From Eggerthellaceae bacterium (GTDB lineage Bacteria > Actinomycetota > Coriobacteriia > Coriobacteriales > Eggerthellaceae), in NCBI GenBank assembly GCA_017460365.1, contig JAFUBE010000444.1, forward strand, positions 1 through 38,021: DNA of 38,021 bases. The letters run 5' to 3'. The notes under the pieces were generated by a model. That model did not search any database. It was not told the origin of the DNA and saw only the letters and a program-made list of their open reading frames with translations. This document shows positions 28,207-36,141 of the stretch, piece after piece (position 1 is the stretch's first letter; each line of letters begins with the position of its first letter). The position numbers were made by a program, and so were the translations under genes.

Positions 28207-28661
28207 TAAGCCTCACCTCCGTAGTACCATTTGTTGAAATTCGTAATTGGAATCGGCTTCCTACCGTATCGGCTGGAACGCCTTTTCGCCCAAGGCCGCT
28301 CGTAGGGCTCGATTCTCGGCATGCGCTTGCCAGTGTTCTTGTAGGCAAGGTTCGTGAATCCAGCCCGCATCACGTCGATCATGTCGGCGATGAGCGCGCA
28401 CGCCACGCTCCCGTCCACCCACGCTGCGGTTTCCGCGCTTTCGGGGTGCGCGGCCTTGAAGTAGGACGAATCGGGGCCAAGCCCCTTCACGAACCTGATG
28501 AGCGAGCGGCTGTCCAAGTCGCCGCGCTCCCAGTCGCGAAGAGTCAGCCCCGCCTTCGTCATGAGGTCGTAGTCGATGGCCTCGCCGTAGACGCTGACGG
28601 TCTTGACGAGGCTCGCTATTCCCCCGAGGTAGCCCCGTCTTCCTTCGAAGCCTTCTCCCAC
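28206..28661 (-). CDS. Tail assembly chaperone, frameshifted C-terminal part (gpT-like)
   Basis: The frame lies -1 relative to the chaperone gene at 28616-28906 and should be reached by frameshifting at 28619-28625 rather than by its own start; from the slip site it adds about 137 residues. Content: GIASLVKTVSVYGEAIDYDL, MTKAGLTLRDWERGDLDSRS, DVMRAGFTNLAYKNTGKRMP. It contains no good independent ribosome binding site and start. In siphoviruses the G-GT pair coats the tape measure protein during tail assembly; the tape measure gene starts directly after (TAATG). Confidence 0.85.
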   Translation of the reverse strand: MGEGFEGRRGYLGGIASLVKTVSVYGEAIDYDLMTKAGLTLRDWERGDLDSRSLIRFVKGLGPDSSYFKAAHPESAETAAWVDGSVACALIADMIDVMRAGFTNLAYKNTGKRMPRIEPYERPWAKRRSSRYGRKPIPITNFNKWYYGGEA

Positions 28662-28906
28662 GCCTCGTAAATCGACATGATCGTGCCGAACGTGAGCTTT
28701 TCGTCTTCTTCAAGCTCGGGGCAGTACTCGTGCAAGAGCTCCATCGCGAAGCTCTTGTCCCCGTCCACGGTCAGCATACGGTGCATGAACGGGTACGGCA
28801 GATAAGCGGCGAGCGGGATGCGGTGAACTTTCTTCGAGCCCTCGATGGTGAACTCGAACAGCTGCGCTTCCTCGCGCTCAATCATCACGGCGGTCATCGA
28901 CTGCAC
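28616..28906 (-). CDS. Tail assembly chaperone (gpG-like)
   Basis: 96 aa. MIEREEAQLFEFTIEGSKKV, then HRIPLAAYLPYPFMHRMLTV, LLHEYCPELEEDEKLTFGTI, ending KASKEDGATSGE. It is an acidic helical protein of the size and position of gpG, between tail tube and tape measure. The final codons TCG GGG GAA TAG contain the slippery heptamer G GGG GAA, from which a minority of ribosomes should continue in the -1 frame to make the longer GT form. Confidence 0.85.
   Translation of the reverse strand: MQSMTAVMIEREEAQLFEFTIEGSKKVHRIPLAAYLPYPFMHRMLTVDGDKSFAMELLHEYCPELEEDEKLTFGTIMSIYEAWEKASKEDGATSGE
28619..28625 (-). promoter_or_regulatory. Programmed -1 frameshift site
   Basis: On the - strand the heptamer G GGG GAA immediately precedes the stop TAG of the gpG-like gene. 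After a -1 slip both anticodons still pair (GGG to GGG; GAA to GGA) and translation continues Ile-Ala-Ser-Leu in the downstream frame. It has the X XXY YYZ form used in this gene pair in many long-tailed phages. Confidence 0.8.
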
Positions 28907-28910
28907 CTGC

Positions 28911-29501
28911 TTAGTTGCTCGAAGTGGTCTGGCCGTCGTCGGTCAGGATGATGATGTTGTCGCCGTTGGAGTCGGCATTGCACTTCAGGCTCACCGACCA
29001 GGTGATGGGCTCGTTTGCGACGAACACCAGGTCGCCGTCAATCGTCGGCTGGGCGTTCGGCAGGACGATGCGCACGCGGGCGTCGCCGTCCTTCATCGAG
29101 AAGCACCAGGCCTTCGCGGGAGCCATGCGCGCGCCCATGGACACTTTGATCTGCTCGCCGTGCGTGGTGGTCGCTGCGACCTTCGTCACGTTGTCGGAAC
29201 CGAACAGGGCGACAAGGCTCTCGTAGTCGGTCTGGATGAACGCGAACTTCAGCTCGCCAGTGAACTCGTCGAGCAGAGACCGGACGCTGGCGCGCGACCA
29301 GTCCTTGATGTCCACGGTCGAGTAGGTCGGGGTGACGGACACGCCGTCCTCGGACACGTACCCGCCGTCTTCCCACCCGGTGCCGAGCGTCGCTACGGCG
29401 GTTGTGGGAAGCGTAGCCGTCGTGTCGGCGAACGCGACCGCGCCCGTGGTGGACGATTGGTCGGGCGCGCCGATGATGATCTTGCTTGAATCGATAGCCA
29501 T
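28911..29501 (-). CDS. Major tail protein (tail tube)
   Basis: 196 aa behind AAGGAGG. MAIDSSKIIIGAPDQSSTTG, VAFADTTATLPTTAVATLGT, WEDGGYVSEDGVSVTPTYST, then IKDWSRASVRSLLDEFTGEL and FAFIQTDYESLVALFGSDNV. This is the standard siphovirus tube protein found in actinobacterial and Firmicutes phages ('GyvsedGv......st..i..w........l.e...tf.f.l.e'). It polymerises into the tail tube. It lies between the tail terminator and chaperone genes as expected. Confidence 0.88.
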   Translation of the reverse strand: MAIDSSKIIIGAPDQSSTTGAVAFADTTATLPTTAVATLGTGWEDGGYVSEDGVSVTPTYSTVDIKDWSRASVRSLLDEFTGELKFAFIQTDYESLVALFGSDNVTKVAATTTHGEQIKVSMGARMAPAKAWCFSMKDGDARVRIVLPNAQPTIDGDLVFVANEPITWSVSLKCNADSNGDNIIILTDDGQTTSSN

Positions 29502-29523
29502 CTAGGGCCTCCTTCGTTTGTCG

Positions 29524-29862
29524 TCAGACGTGCGCGACCACGCTCACGGTGAGCTGGTACCTCGCCTTGCGCGATTGCGGGTCTGGCCAGTTGTAGATTG
29601 ATTGGACGGTCACGGCGCCGAAGCCGCCCGTCCCGGTGAGCTCTTTCAGCTCCGAGCGCACGTCGTCAGCCATGTCGGCTGCGCGCTTGCGCCTGTCGGC
29701 CCAGCATTGGACGGCCAGCGTCGCCGCGTCCACTTGGTTGCGGTCGCCGCCGCCCGTGCGCTCGACGGTCACGAACTCCGACGGCATCGGGTTCGGCGCG
29801 TCTGCGTAGGCGTTGCGCCCGTTCGCGGCGAGCGCCTGGATTACCGCTTGCTCCACGTTCAT
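29524..29862 (-). CDS. Tail terminator / tail completion protein
   Basis: 112 aa from the ATG at 29862; the longer frame to 30063 overlaps the previous gene. MNVEQAVIQALAANGRNAYA, FVTVERTGGGDRNQVDAATL, AVQCWADRRKRAADMADDVR, then VTVQSIYNWPDPQSRKARYQ and LTVSVVAHV. This layout (Vtv.RtGG....v....i.vq.wa......A..la) is that of the minor tail/tail completion protein that caps the tube. It is the fourth of the usual connector set after the capsid. Confidence 0.82.
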   Translation of the reverse strand: MNVEQAVIQALAANGRNAYADAPNPMPSEFVTVERTGGGDRNQVDAATLAVQCWADRRKRAADMADDVRSELKELTGTGGFGAVTVQSIYNWPDPQSRKARYQLTVSVVAHV

Positions 29863-29867
29863 GAGAT

Positions 29868-30137
29868 TCACCCCAAAGCCTTCAGGAGTACGTTTTCGGA
29901 AAGACAAGCGTTGTAGCCGTGCGGGTTGCCCGTGTAGGCCGACGCGCGCGCCATGCCGTTGGAGTCGACGCGCCCGCTCGCGTAGAACGCGTCGTTCACC
30001 ATCGCGTCGTCGGACACCATGGAGTTCGCGCGGTCGCGCACCTCCCCGGCATACCCGATGCACGCGGCGAGGACGCCTTCGGAGCCGAGCAGGGCGCGCA
30101 TTCCCTCCTTCGAGGGCCTGTACTCGACGTCAGCCAT
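29868..30137 (-). CDS. Head-tail joining protein (HK97 gp10-like)
   Basis: 89 aa. DVEYRPSKEGMRALLGSEGV, LAACIGYAGEVRDRANSMVS, then a Gly/Asn/Ala region and KALG. Short helical protein in the position of HK97 gp10-type neck components. Family assignment rests on gene order and size more than on motif. Overlaps the preceding gene by 8 bp. Confidence 0.7.
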   Translation of the reverse strand: MADVEYRPSKEGMRALLGSEGVLAACIGYAGEVRDRANSMVSDDAMVNDAFYASGRVDSNGMARASAYTGNPHGYNACLSENVLLKALG

Positions 30138-30465
30138 CGGCCCTCGCCACCTTCACGGAGCGGTTCCAGGGCGTCGGCGTGTTCTCGGGCATGTACGGCT
30201 GCGGGTCGCCCAGCACGCGGTACTCGACGCCCCTCACCTCGACGGCGCAGCCCTCGAGGCTGGCCGTGTACGATTTCGGGAAATGGAGCGTCAGCTCGCA
30301 TGTGACGCCGAACGCGCGGTTCGTCTCGTCCATCTCGTCGGTCGACGACGGCGCGACGAGCACGTTGCCGACCGTCTCGGTGGACGTGGCGAAAACCGGC
30401 TCGCCCATCTCGTCGCGGCCCGACATGACGCGCCGCAAGACGGACACGCTCATGCCGCTAATCAT
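30130..30465 (-). CDS. Head closure / head-tail adaptor protein
   Basis: 111 aa. VLRRVMSGRDEMGEPVFATS, TETVGNVLVAPSSTDEMDET, LHFPKSYTASLEGCAVEVRG then VEYRVLGDPQPYMPENTPTP: the beta-barrel stopper pattern (FPK....sl.g..v...G..yrV.GdP..y....tP..wn) of SPP1 gp16-like head-closure proteins. It overlaps both neighbours. Confidence 0.82.
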   Translation of the reverse strand: MISGMSVSVLRRVMSGRDEMGEPVFATSTETVGNVLVAPSSTDEMDETNRAFGVTCELTLHFPKSYTASLEGCAVEVRGVEYRVLGDPQPYMPENTPTPWNRSVKVARADG

Positions 30466-30871
30466 CTGGCACCTCCGCGTTCCCGAACGACGGGACCGCC
30501 ACGGCGAACCCGCTGCCCGTCATGCCGAGCGCCCTGCGCTCCGCCGCCTTCAGGTAGAGGTCGCCGTAGGGGTTGCCGATGGTGAACGACTCGGAATAGC
30601 CGCCAGCGGCCATTGACGCCTGGGTCGCTCCGTACGGTATCGAGAACGACGCCGACGAGCCGTCGCCGATGGCGCGCCGCACCATGTCGCGGCACACGCG
30701 CATGAGCCTGGCGGCGAAGTCTTCGTCGGGGTCGGAGTAGTCCACCCCTCCCCTGCCCATCTCCGCCGCCATGATGTCTGACGCGTCCGCGAGCCATTCG
30801 GCCAGCGTGCCGTCGTCCAATTCGGTTGCGTATTTGGCGCGGTACTGCGCCGTGGTCGCGAACGCCGTCAT
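30458..30871 (-). CDS. Head-tail connector (Gp19/Gp15/Gp42 family)
   Basis: 137 aa. AQYRAKYATELDDGTLAEWL, ADASDIMAAEMGRGGVDYSD, LMRVCRDMVRRAIGDGSSAS, then MAAGGYSESFTIGNPYGDLY, and LKAAERRALGM. These match the phage Gp19/Gp15/Gp42-like connector family (helical DNA-gate adaptor with the 'gpys.sft..np.g.lYlt..e...Lg' ending). It forms the ring below the portal. Confidence 0.85.
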   Translation of the reverse strand: MTAFATTAQYRAKYATELDDGTLAEWLADASDIMAAEMGRGGVDYSDPDEDFAARLMRVCRDMVRRAIGDGSSASFSIPYGATQASMAAGGYSESFTIGNPYGDLYLKAAERRALGMTGSGFAVAVPSFGNAEVPDD

Positions 30872-30872
30872 G

Positions 30873-31031
30873 CTACTGCCCCTTTTCCGTCGTCTTGCTA
30901 GCCGTGCGCCTGCGCGGCTGCTTCTTCTCTGCGGCCTTTGCCTGTTGCGGCTTGAAGCCAGCCGCTTTCAGGCTCTCAGCCGCCTCGTCGGCGGCTTCGA
31001 CGGCCACGCCGTTAGGCGATACGAACAGCAT
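30873..31031 (-). CDS. Small head protein
   Basis: 52 aa from the ATG at 31031, overlapping the capsid stop (TAATG). MLFVSPNGVAVEAADEAAES, LKAAGFKPQQAKAAEKKQ, ending in a basic tail PRRRTASKTTEKGQ. Short proteins with this head ('..v.v..g.A..l.aaGf...') are regular companions immediately after the capsid gene in siphoviruses. Role uncertain, possibly decoration or joining. Confidence 0.75.
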   Translation of the reverse strand: MLFVSPNGVAVEAADEAAESLKAAGFKPQQAKAAEKKQPRRRTASKTTEKGQ

Positions 31032-31936
31032 TAGGCGCTCGGCGTGTCGCCGGTGAGCAGCACGAACTCGGAGGTGGACTTCACGGCGAAGGCGACCTCG
31101 ATTTCGGCGCGGACGGCGAACATGTTGTTCTGCCACAGGTTGATGGTGGAGTCGCCGTCAGCCAGGGTGGCCTGGTCGGAGATGGCGAGCTTCACGCCCT
31201 CGACCGTGCCGTACACGGCGTCGGAGAAGTCGCCGGCGATGCCCTCGATGGCAGCGGTGCCGGGCGAGCCAGCCGCGCCAGCCACGTGGATTGCCTTGGC
31301 GACCTTGACGGGCGCGCCGAGGATATCGCCGACAGTGTTGGAGCCGACACCTGCAGTGAACAGCGGGCGGCTCTGGCCGTCGACGGCGGCGAGCACCTTG
31401 GACTTGCCGACGGGCGAGAGCGCGATGCCGTTCATGACGCCGTTAGCTGCACTGATGGCGCTGTCCACGGCGATGAATTGGTCGTACAGCGTTTTGCCAG
31501 ACGCGGGGTTGAGCGAGACCTTCGTCGCGCCGCCCAGCACATCGAAGCCGGTGCCGGGAGCGGTCGTGCCCATGATCGTCGCGTCGAACTTAGCTGCCAA
31601 CGCGTAGGGCAGGCGGCGCACGAGCTCTGCGTACAGGGCGTCGGCGTCGCGTGCGAACTCGTTGGAGAACGGCTCGATGACGGCCAGCTTGTAGGGCGTG
31701 ATGGCCTTCTTGCCGAACGTGTGGCGGCTGACAGGCTTCGCTGCCGTCTCGTCCACCCAGTTCGCAGTCGGCTCGCCGGTGATGGTCTGCACCGTCACGC
31801 CGTTGCCGGGCATGTTGATGCGACGGGCCAACTGCATGAAAGCGGACTCTTCGAGGATGTTGCCCCAAATTTCGGACGAGACCTCGGTGGGCAGCGCGAC
31901 GTTGGTGGTGCCTCGGTTGATGTCGATAGCGGTCAT
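31031..31936 (-). CDS. Major capsid protein (HK97 fold)
   Basis: 301 aa behind AAAGAGGTAAC. GTTNVALPTEVSSEIWGNIL, EESAFMQLARRINMPGNGVT, VQTITGEPTANWVDETAAKP, then ITPYKLAVIEPFSNEFARDA and LPYALAAKFDATIMGTTAPG: the P22-/HK97-type phage capsid pattern (lp...s..i...l.e.s....la....m...g......t..p.a.Wv.E...k....). A small separate scaffold gene lies directly upstream. It assembles the head shell. Confidence 0.92.
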   Translation of the reverse strand: MTAIDINRGTTNVALPTEVSSEIWGNILEESAFMQLARRINMPGNGVTVQTITGEPTANWVDETAAKPVSRHTFGKKAITPYKLAVIEPFSNEFARDADALYAELVRRLPYALAAKFDATIMGTTAPGTGFDVLGGATKVSLNPASGKTLYDQFIAVDSAISAANGVMNGIALSPVGKSKVLAAVDGQSRPLFTAGVGSNTVGDILGAPVKVAKAIHVAGAAGSPGTAAIEGIAGDFSDAVYGTVEGVKLAISDQATLADGDSTINLWQNNMFAVRAEIEVAFAVKSTSEFVLLTGDTPSA

Positions 31937-31958
31937 TTCGTTACCTCTTTCTTATCGG

Positions 31959-32444
31959 TTACTTCGCGTTCACGGCCTCTGCAAAAAGCGATGCCGTGCT
32001 CTTCTTGCCGGCGGGCGCCTTCGCCTCGCCGTAGTCGGGGACGTTCGGAAAACGCTGAGAGTTACCCACGTACGCCTTGATCTGCCCGGCGTGCGCTTCG
32101 AGCTCTTCCCTCGTGGTGCCGCGCAGCAGATCGGCTTCGATGCCTTGCTCTTTCGCGATTTCCGCTCGCAGCTCGGCGAGCTTGCGCTCGTCTTCGAGCG
32201 CCTTGAGCGCCCCTTCGGCCTTCTCGGCCCTCTCGACCGCCTTCTGCAACTCGCTCTTGCTGGCCTCTTCCGCCTCGTCGTACTTGGCGGCTTTGGCCTT
32301 CGCTTCGTCGTAGTCGGCGTACTTCGCCTTCAAGCGGCCCAGGCGTTCGCCGACAATGGCGTCCACCTCTGCCTGCGTGAAGGTCTTCTCCGCAGTTGCG
32401 CCCTGCGTGGCGTTCTCGTCCACCGTGTTGGTGTTCTCGGGCAT
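31959..32444 (-). CDS. Scaffolding protein
   Basis: 161 aa from the ATG at 32444 behind AAAGGGG; the frame extends upstream only through a terminator. An acidic N-terminus (MPENTNTVDENATQGATAEK) is followed by TFTQAEVDAIVGERLGRLKA, the 'FTQ.evd.iv..Rl.r.k.k' hallmark of phage scaffold proteins, then a long Ala/Glu/Lys coiled coil (about 50-115). The C-terminal KSTASLFAEAVNAK is probably the capsid-binding end. It directs procapsid assembly. Confidence 0.88.
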   Translation of the reverse strand: MPENTNTVDENATQGATAEKTFTQAEVDAIVGERLGRLKAKYADYDEAKAKAAKYDEAEEASKSELQKAVERAEKAEGALKALEDERKLAELRAEIAKEQGIEADLLRGTTREELEAHAGQIKAYVGNSQRFPNVPDYGEAKAPAGKKSTASLFAEAVNAK

Positions 32445-32508
32445 GATTCGCCCCTTTCCCCGCCTTTGGCGGTCGTCATTGACCGTGGGTAGCCCCCACG
32501 TGGGCATG

Positions 32509-32530
32509 AAAAAAGGGCCCGGAGGCCCTT
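32509..32530 (-). terminator. Intrinsic terminator before the scaffold gene
   Basis: On the - strand AAGGGCC, loop TCCG, GGCCCTT then T-run (TTTTTT including stem bases). It separates terminase-portal-MuF from scaffold-capsid-tail. Transcription of the abundant structural genes must therefore either start again in 32445-32508 or read through. A palindrome CCCACGTGGG lies next to it (about 32496-32505). Confidence 0.8.
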
Positions 32531-32559
32531 GGTTCATCGTGGTTGGCGGAGCGGCTGGC

Positions 32560-33333
32560 TTACCCGCCGCCGTTCATCGCCGCGTATCGCTCGCGGTGCT
32601 GTTCGTTTATCTTGTCCCTGTTCTCGGCGTACAGCTCGCGCCTGATGCTGTTGATCTTGTCTTGGCTGCTCCGCCCGTCGGCATCGCCGTAGATGTCCGC
32701 ATACTTCTGCGCGTCGTACGCGCCGTACTCGGTCGATTCGTTGAACCTGATGGCGAACTCGCACTCGCAGTTGTCGTGGATGTGGTCGGCGTGCTCGCCC
32801 ATTGCGGTCGCCTTGGCCGCCGGTTGCCATCCGTTTGCCGCGAGCGCGATGCAGAACGCGCACGTCTCGGCCCCGCCTGGAATCCACGCGTATTCCGCGC
32901 CGTTCTTCTGTGCGTTGAGCATGACTGTGTTCGTGGCCTGCCGCTTCACGTCTGCCGCGACCGCCGACGCTATTGCGCGGGCGAACCCCTCGACATCGCC
33001 CGCTTCGAGCTTCGGCAGTGCCTTGTTCGAGCATATGGCCATGCGCTTCACGCGCGTCTTCGCGGTGTCGTTGACCGGCACGGCCTTCATTGCGTCAGCG
33101 CCCTCGGCGCGCGCCATCTGGTCGAACCACGTGGCCGCGAGCGCAGCCGTGGACTTGCCGTGATGGTTCGCCGCCTCGACCATCATCAGGCGCAGGCGTT
33201 TCATGTCCAGCCTGCCCCTGCTCGGCACGTTCCGCACCACCCACTCGTAGGCGTCGTCGTACGCGGCGGCGCGCTGGGCTTCGAGCCTCCTCGTGTAGCC
33301 CTCCCACGCCCGCTTCGATACACGGCGCGCCAT
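32560..33333 (-). CDS. MuF-like minor head protein
   Basis: 257 aa. Helical N-terminal half (SKRAWEGYTRRLEAQRAAAY) and RLMMVEAANHHGKSTAALAA, then the MuF-like end: TNTVMLNAQKNGAEYAWIPG, GAETCAFCIALAANGWQPAA, HADHIHDNCECEFAIRFNES. The CxxC...H.H..C.C set is a zinc site conserved in actinobacterial and Firmicutes phage minor heads. It follows the portal gene with one base between. It is probably packaged in the head at low copy and injected or placed at the portal vertex. Confidence 0.85.
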   Translation of the reverse strand: MARRVSKRAWEGYTRRLEAQRAAAYDDAYEWVVRNVPSRGRLDMKRLRLMMVEAANHHGKSTAALAATWFDQMARAEGADAMKAVPVNDTAKTRVKRMAICSNKALPKLEAGDVEGFARAIASAVAADVKRQATNTVMLNAQKNGAEYAWIPGGAETCAFCIALAANGWQPAAKATAMGEHADHIHDNCECEFAIRFNESTEYGAYDAQKYADIYGDADGRSSQDKINSIRRELYAENRDKINEQHRERYAAMNGGG

Positions 33334-33334
33334 G

Positions 33335-34708
33335 CTACAACTCGCCCTCGAAGTCCACCATGGCGGCTATGCCCGCTGCGCGCTCCGCGTCGCCGTTGAT
33401 GCGCACGATGTCGGCCTGCGATATGCCGAGCTGTTCGAGCGAGTAGTCGCTCTGCGCCAGCTTCGGAACCGCCTGGATGGCTTTGAGCATCGCGTCAGCC
33501 TGGGCCACAAGCGACGGCTTGCGCGGGTCTTTGAAGTGAGCCGTGTAGTCCATTTCGAGCATGTCGTCGTATTCTCCGTCGAGCTCGATTGCCAGCGCCA
33601 TCGCGGCTATGTGGTCGAGCGCAGCCTGGTTCGAGCAGTTCAACGATTCGGCTTCGATGCACAGGTTCGCCGCCGCAGTCTGCACGGCCTCGGCGCTGAC
33701 GTACGTGGACTGCACGACGCCTAAATCGCTCACGGGGATGCTGGTAACTCCGCTGAACTGGTTGGCCAGCGAGTTGATGTAGTCGATGTGAGGGCCCATG
33801 GTCATCTGGGCGAACTGACCGATCGTCGGCGCGTCTCCCGTGCTCGGGTTGTCGGTGAAGCCCATCATCGAGCCCGTGACGTACTTCCACTTGTCCTCGA
33901 CGAGCGCCTGGAGCTGTTCGTCGGACAGGCCCGACGCCCACCTCTGCGGGTTCGTGTAGAACTCGGCGGACACCTCGACGCGCTCCATCTCGCGCAGGTA
34001 GTTGTCGGTCAGCGCCATGACGGGACGCGTTATACGGCTCCTGCCGAACGGCTTGGAAACGTCGGCGCGGTACATCATCGGCTCGACCATCGGCCGTCCC
34101 ATGTCGTGCGGGGCGGCTTGCGCCGACCACCTCGACCCATCGCGCACCAGGACCCATGTCACGTCGTCCATGTAGACGTTCACGATGCTGGGCTTGTACT
34201 TGTCGTCGACGTTCGACTTCCTGCCGTCGATGATGGCGAGCCCCGCGCTGATGCGCTGCTTGTCGTTGTCCCATAGGCCAGACGCGGTCTCGGCGCTGTG
34301 GTAGTTTACCTGCGCCCGTCCATCGCGCTGCGTGACGGTCGCGAAAGTGCAACCGCACACCAGCTCCGACGGCAGCGCGCGGGCGTACTTGTCCACCAGG
34401 CGCGTGTGTGCCACGATTGCCATGAGCTTGTCAGCGTCGCTTCCCACGAAGCCGTCGAAGCACGAGCGGTTCGCCAACGACATGACGGCCTTCTCGGGCC
34501 ATGAGCACGACGTTTCGAGGCGCACGTTGTCCGGAACGCTGATTCCAAGCGTCTTCGGGCGCACCTTGCCCTCGAAGTACCTGCGGCGCTTCTCGTTCCT
34601 TCCGACGTTCCTCGTCAGCACGTCGACCAACTCGGCGACGACTTCCTTAGATTCGGCGTCTAGCCCTCCCGCCGAGTCGATGCCGGCCAGATTGTTGTCC
34701 ACGATCAT
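33335..34708 (-). CDS. Portal protein (SPP1 gp6-like)
   Basis: 457 aa from the ATG at 34708, overlapping the terminase stop (ATGA). The 17-codon longer frame lies inside the terminase gene. GRNEKRRRYFEGKVRPKTLG, ISVPDNVRLETSCSWPEKAV, RADVSKPFGRSRITRPVMAL, TDNYLREMERVEVSAEFYTN, then QWASGLSDEQ-like segments and VTSIPVSDLGVVQSTYVSAE. This is the standard portal of this phage group: the dodecamer through which DNA enters and to which the connectors attach. Confidence 0.9.
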   Translation of the reverse strand: MIVDNNLAGIDSAGGLDAESKEVVAELVDVLTRNVGRNEKRRRYFEGKVRPKTLGISVPDNVRLETSCSWPEKAVMSLANRSCFDGFVGSDADKLMAIVAHTRLVDKYARALPSELVCGCTFATVTQRDGRAQVNYHSAETASGLWDNDKQRISAGLAIIDGRKSNVDDKYKPSIVNVYMDDVTWVLVRDGSRWSAQAAPHDMGRPMVEPMMYRADVSKPFGRSRITRPVMALTDNYLREMERVEVSAEFYTNPQRWASGLSDEQLQALVEDKWKYVTGSMMGFTDNPSTGDAPTIGQFAQMTMGPHIDYINSLANQFSGVTSIPVSDLGVVQSTYVSAEAVQTAAANLCIEAESLNCSNQAALDHIAAMALAIELDGEYDDMLEMDYTAHFKDPRKPSLVAQADAMLKAIQAVPKLAQSDYSLEQLGISQADIVRINGDAERAAGIAAMVDFEGEL

Positions 34709-36141
34709 CCCACGATTCCCTTTCTGCGCGGGTCCCTCCGCGCGGTCATGGCGCCCCACACGGCGAGGCTAGCCGCCGTGATGGGTGTGGGGTTCTCGCC
34801 TCCGAACCCCCAGGAACCGTTGTTCCCGATGTTTCTCCGTATCGATGTCACGGCGCTGTCCCGCAGGTCCTCCTGCGGCGCGTACCATGTAAGAGTCTTC
34901 TCGTTCACGCAGTCGAGCAGTGTAGCCGCCGCCGCGACCGCATCCTGCGCGCTCGCGACGTGCAGGTAGCCCTTGGGCATGCGCTCCAGCCTGTCCACGA
35001 GCGCCTGGACGCCCGACTTGCCGTCGATGACGCAACAGCACGCTGATCCGTGCCGCTCCGATATGAAATCGGCGAGCCACGTCAGCCCCGCGCTCGTGTT
35101 CTCGCGCCTGACCACTTCGACGTGGACGCCGCCCTCGTGCTTGAGGGCCGCGCACAGGCAGACCTCAGAGCCGTCGGGCGCGAAGCGCACGCCGTAGGCT
35201 GTTTTGCCGTCGCTTGGTGGATTGTCTGTCGATAGCCCCTCCCACTTGCCGCCGTCGAGCGCCATGGTCGGCAACCCTGCGGTCGGCGACCACCACCCGA
35301 GGTGTTCGCGTGCGAACGTATCGGGCGCCATCGTCATGACGTCCTTGTAGAGCGCGGATTCTAGGAGCTGGAACCCTAGCGACGGATTGAACTCGTACCA
35401 CCTCGAAACGTCCTCGACGTTGCCTATCTCCGACGCGCCCCATTCATGAATGCACGCGCCCACGTACGGCTCGTCGTGGAGCCTCTTGCGTATCGCGTAG
35501 AATTTCGCGCCCTTGTACGAACCCGGCTCTGGCACCGTCCCCATCAATATCGTTTGAGGGGAACCGCTCGGCGCGGCGCTGTTCAGCGGGCTTAATGCGC
35601 TGTCCTGAGCCTCCGTGTAGCATTGGGCCTCATCGACCACCACGAGGTCGAACGTGCCGCCGCGTCCCATGTCGCCGCTTGAACCGCGCGTTCTGAACTC
35701 GATGTGTGCGCCGTTCGTGAGGTCTAGAACCATCTGGTTCGCGCTGGTCGTATACCTGTCTACCAGTCGATTCAGCTCGGGGTACTTCGCGTGTGGGTCG
35801 TTCTTGCATTCCCCGAACTTGACGCGCAGCCTGTCGAACGCCTTTTTCGCCGTCTGGTATTCCTGCGCGGTGTGCAGGATCCATTCGCCGCGCTGTATGA
35901 GGCCCCACGTCTCGCGCGGGTCGCAGACTCCCGTTTTCCCGTTCTGCCTCGGAACGGGTAGCACGCATAGCTTGTTCAATAACTTCCCGTCGCCGTCCAG
36001 TGCGAGCCAATCGTCTAGCAGCCTGCGCTGCCACGGATGCGGCGACAGACCGTAGGCGTCAGCGACCGCAGCCGCGAACTTACCCTCGGTTTTCCCGTAT
36101 TCTGCGCACCACGAATACGTCGGCTCCTGCCTAGCCTGCAC
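34705..36141 (-). CDS. terL: Terminase large subunit
   Basis: 478 aa from a GTG at 36141 behind GAGGCGG; a TTG at 36168 would add nine residues and overlap the small subunit more. ATPase domain: Walker A PVPRQNGKTG near residue 69, Q-motif-like PHPWQRRLLDDWLAL before it, Walker B DLVVVDEAQCYTE near residue 160, coupling motif LMGTVPE. RNase H-like nuclease domain: YGVRFAPDGS, CCVIDGKSGVQALVDRL, and a late NPTPITAASLAVWGAM acid/alanine segment. It packages DNA through the portal and cuts the concatemer. Confidence 0.92.
   Translation of the reverse strand: MQARQEPTYSWCAEYGKTEGKFAAAVADAYGLSPHPWQRRLLDDWLALDGDGKLLNKLCVLPVPRQNGKTGVCDPRETWGLIQRGEWILHTAQEYQTAKKAFDRLRVKFGECKNDPHAKYPELNRLVDRYTTSANQMVLDLTNGAHIEFRTRGSSGDMGRGGTFDLVVVDEAQCYTEAQDSALSPLNSAAPSGSPQTILMGTVPEPGSYKGAKFYAIRKRLHDEPYVGACIHEWGASEIGNVEDVSRWYEFNPSLGFQLLESALYKDVMTMAPDTFAREHLGWWSPTAGLPTMALDGGKWEGLSTDNPPSDGKTAYGVRFAPDGSEVCLCAALKHEGGVHVEVVRRENTSAGLTWLADFISERHGSACCCVIDGKSGVQALVDRLERMPKGYLHVASAQDAVAAAATLLDCVNEKTLTWYAPQEDLRDSAVTSIRRNIGNNGSWGFGGENPTPITAASLAVWGAMTARRDPRRKGIVG

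Noticed and set aside
30873-31136. 87-codon version of the small head protein gene
   Set aside because: The first 35 codons lie antisense-like in another frame over the capsid C-terminus; the TAATG overlap gives a natural start at 31031.
32356-33399. 347-codon + strand frame
   Set aside because: Antisense across scaffold, terminator and MuF-like genes, all three well supported on the - strand.
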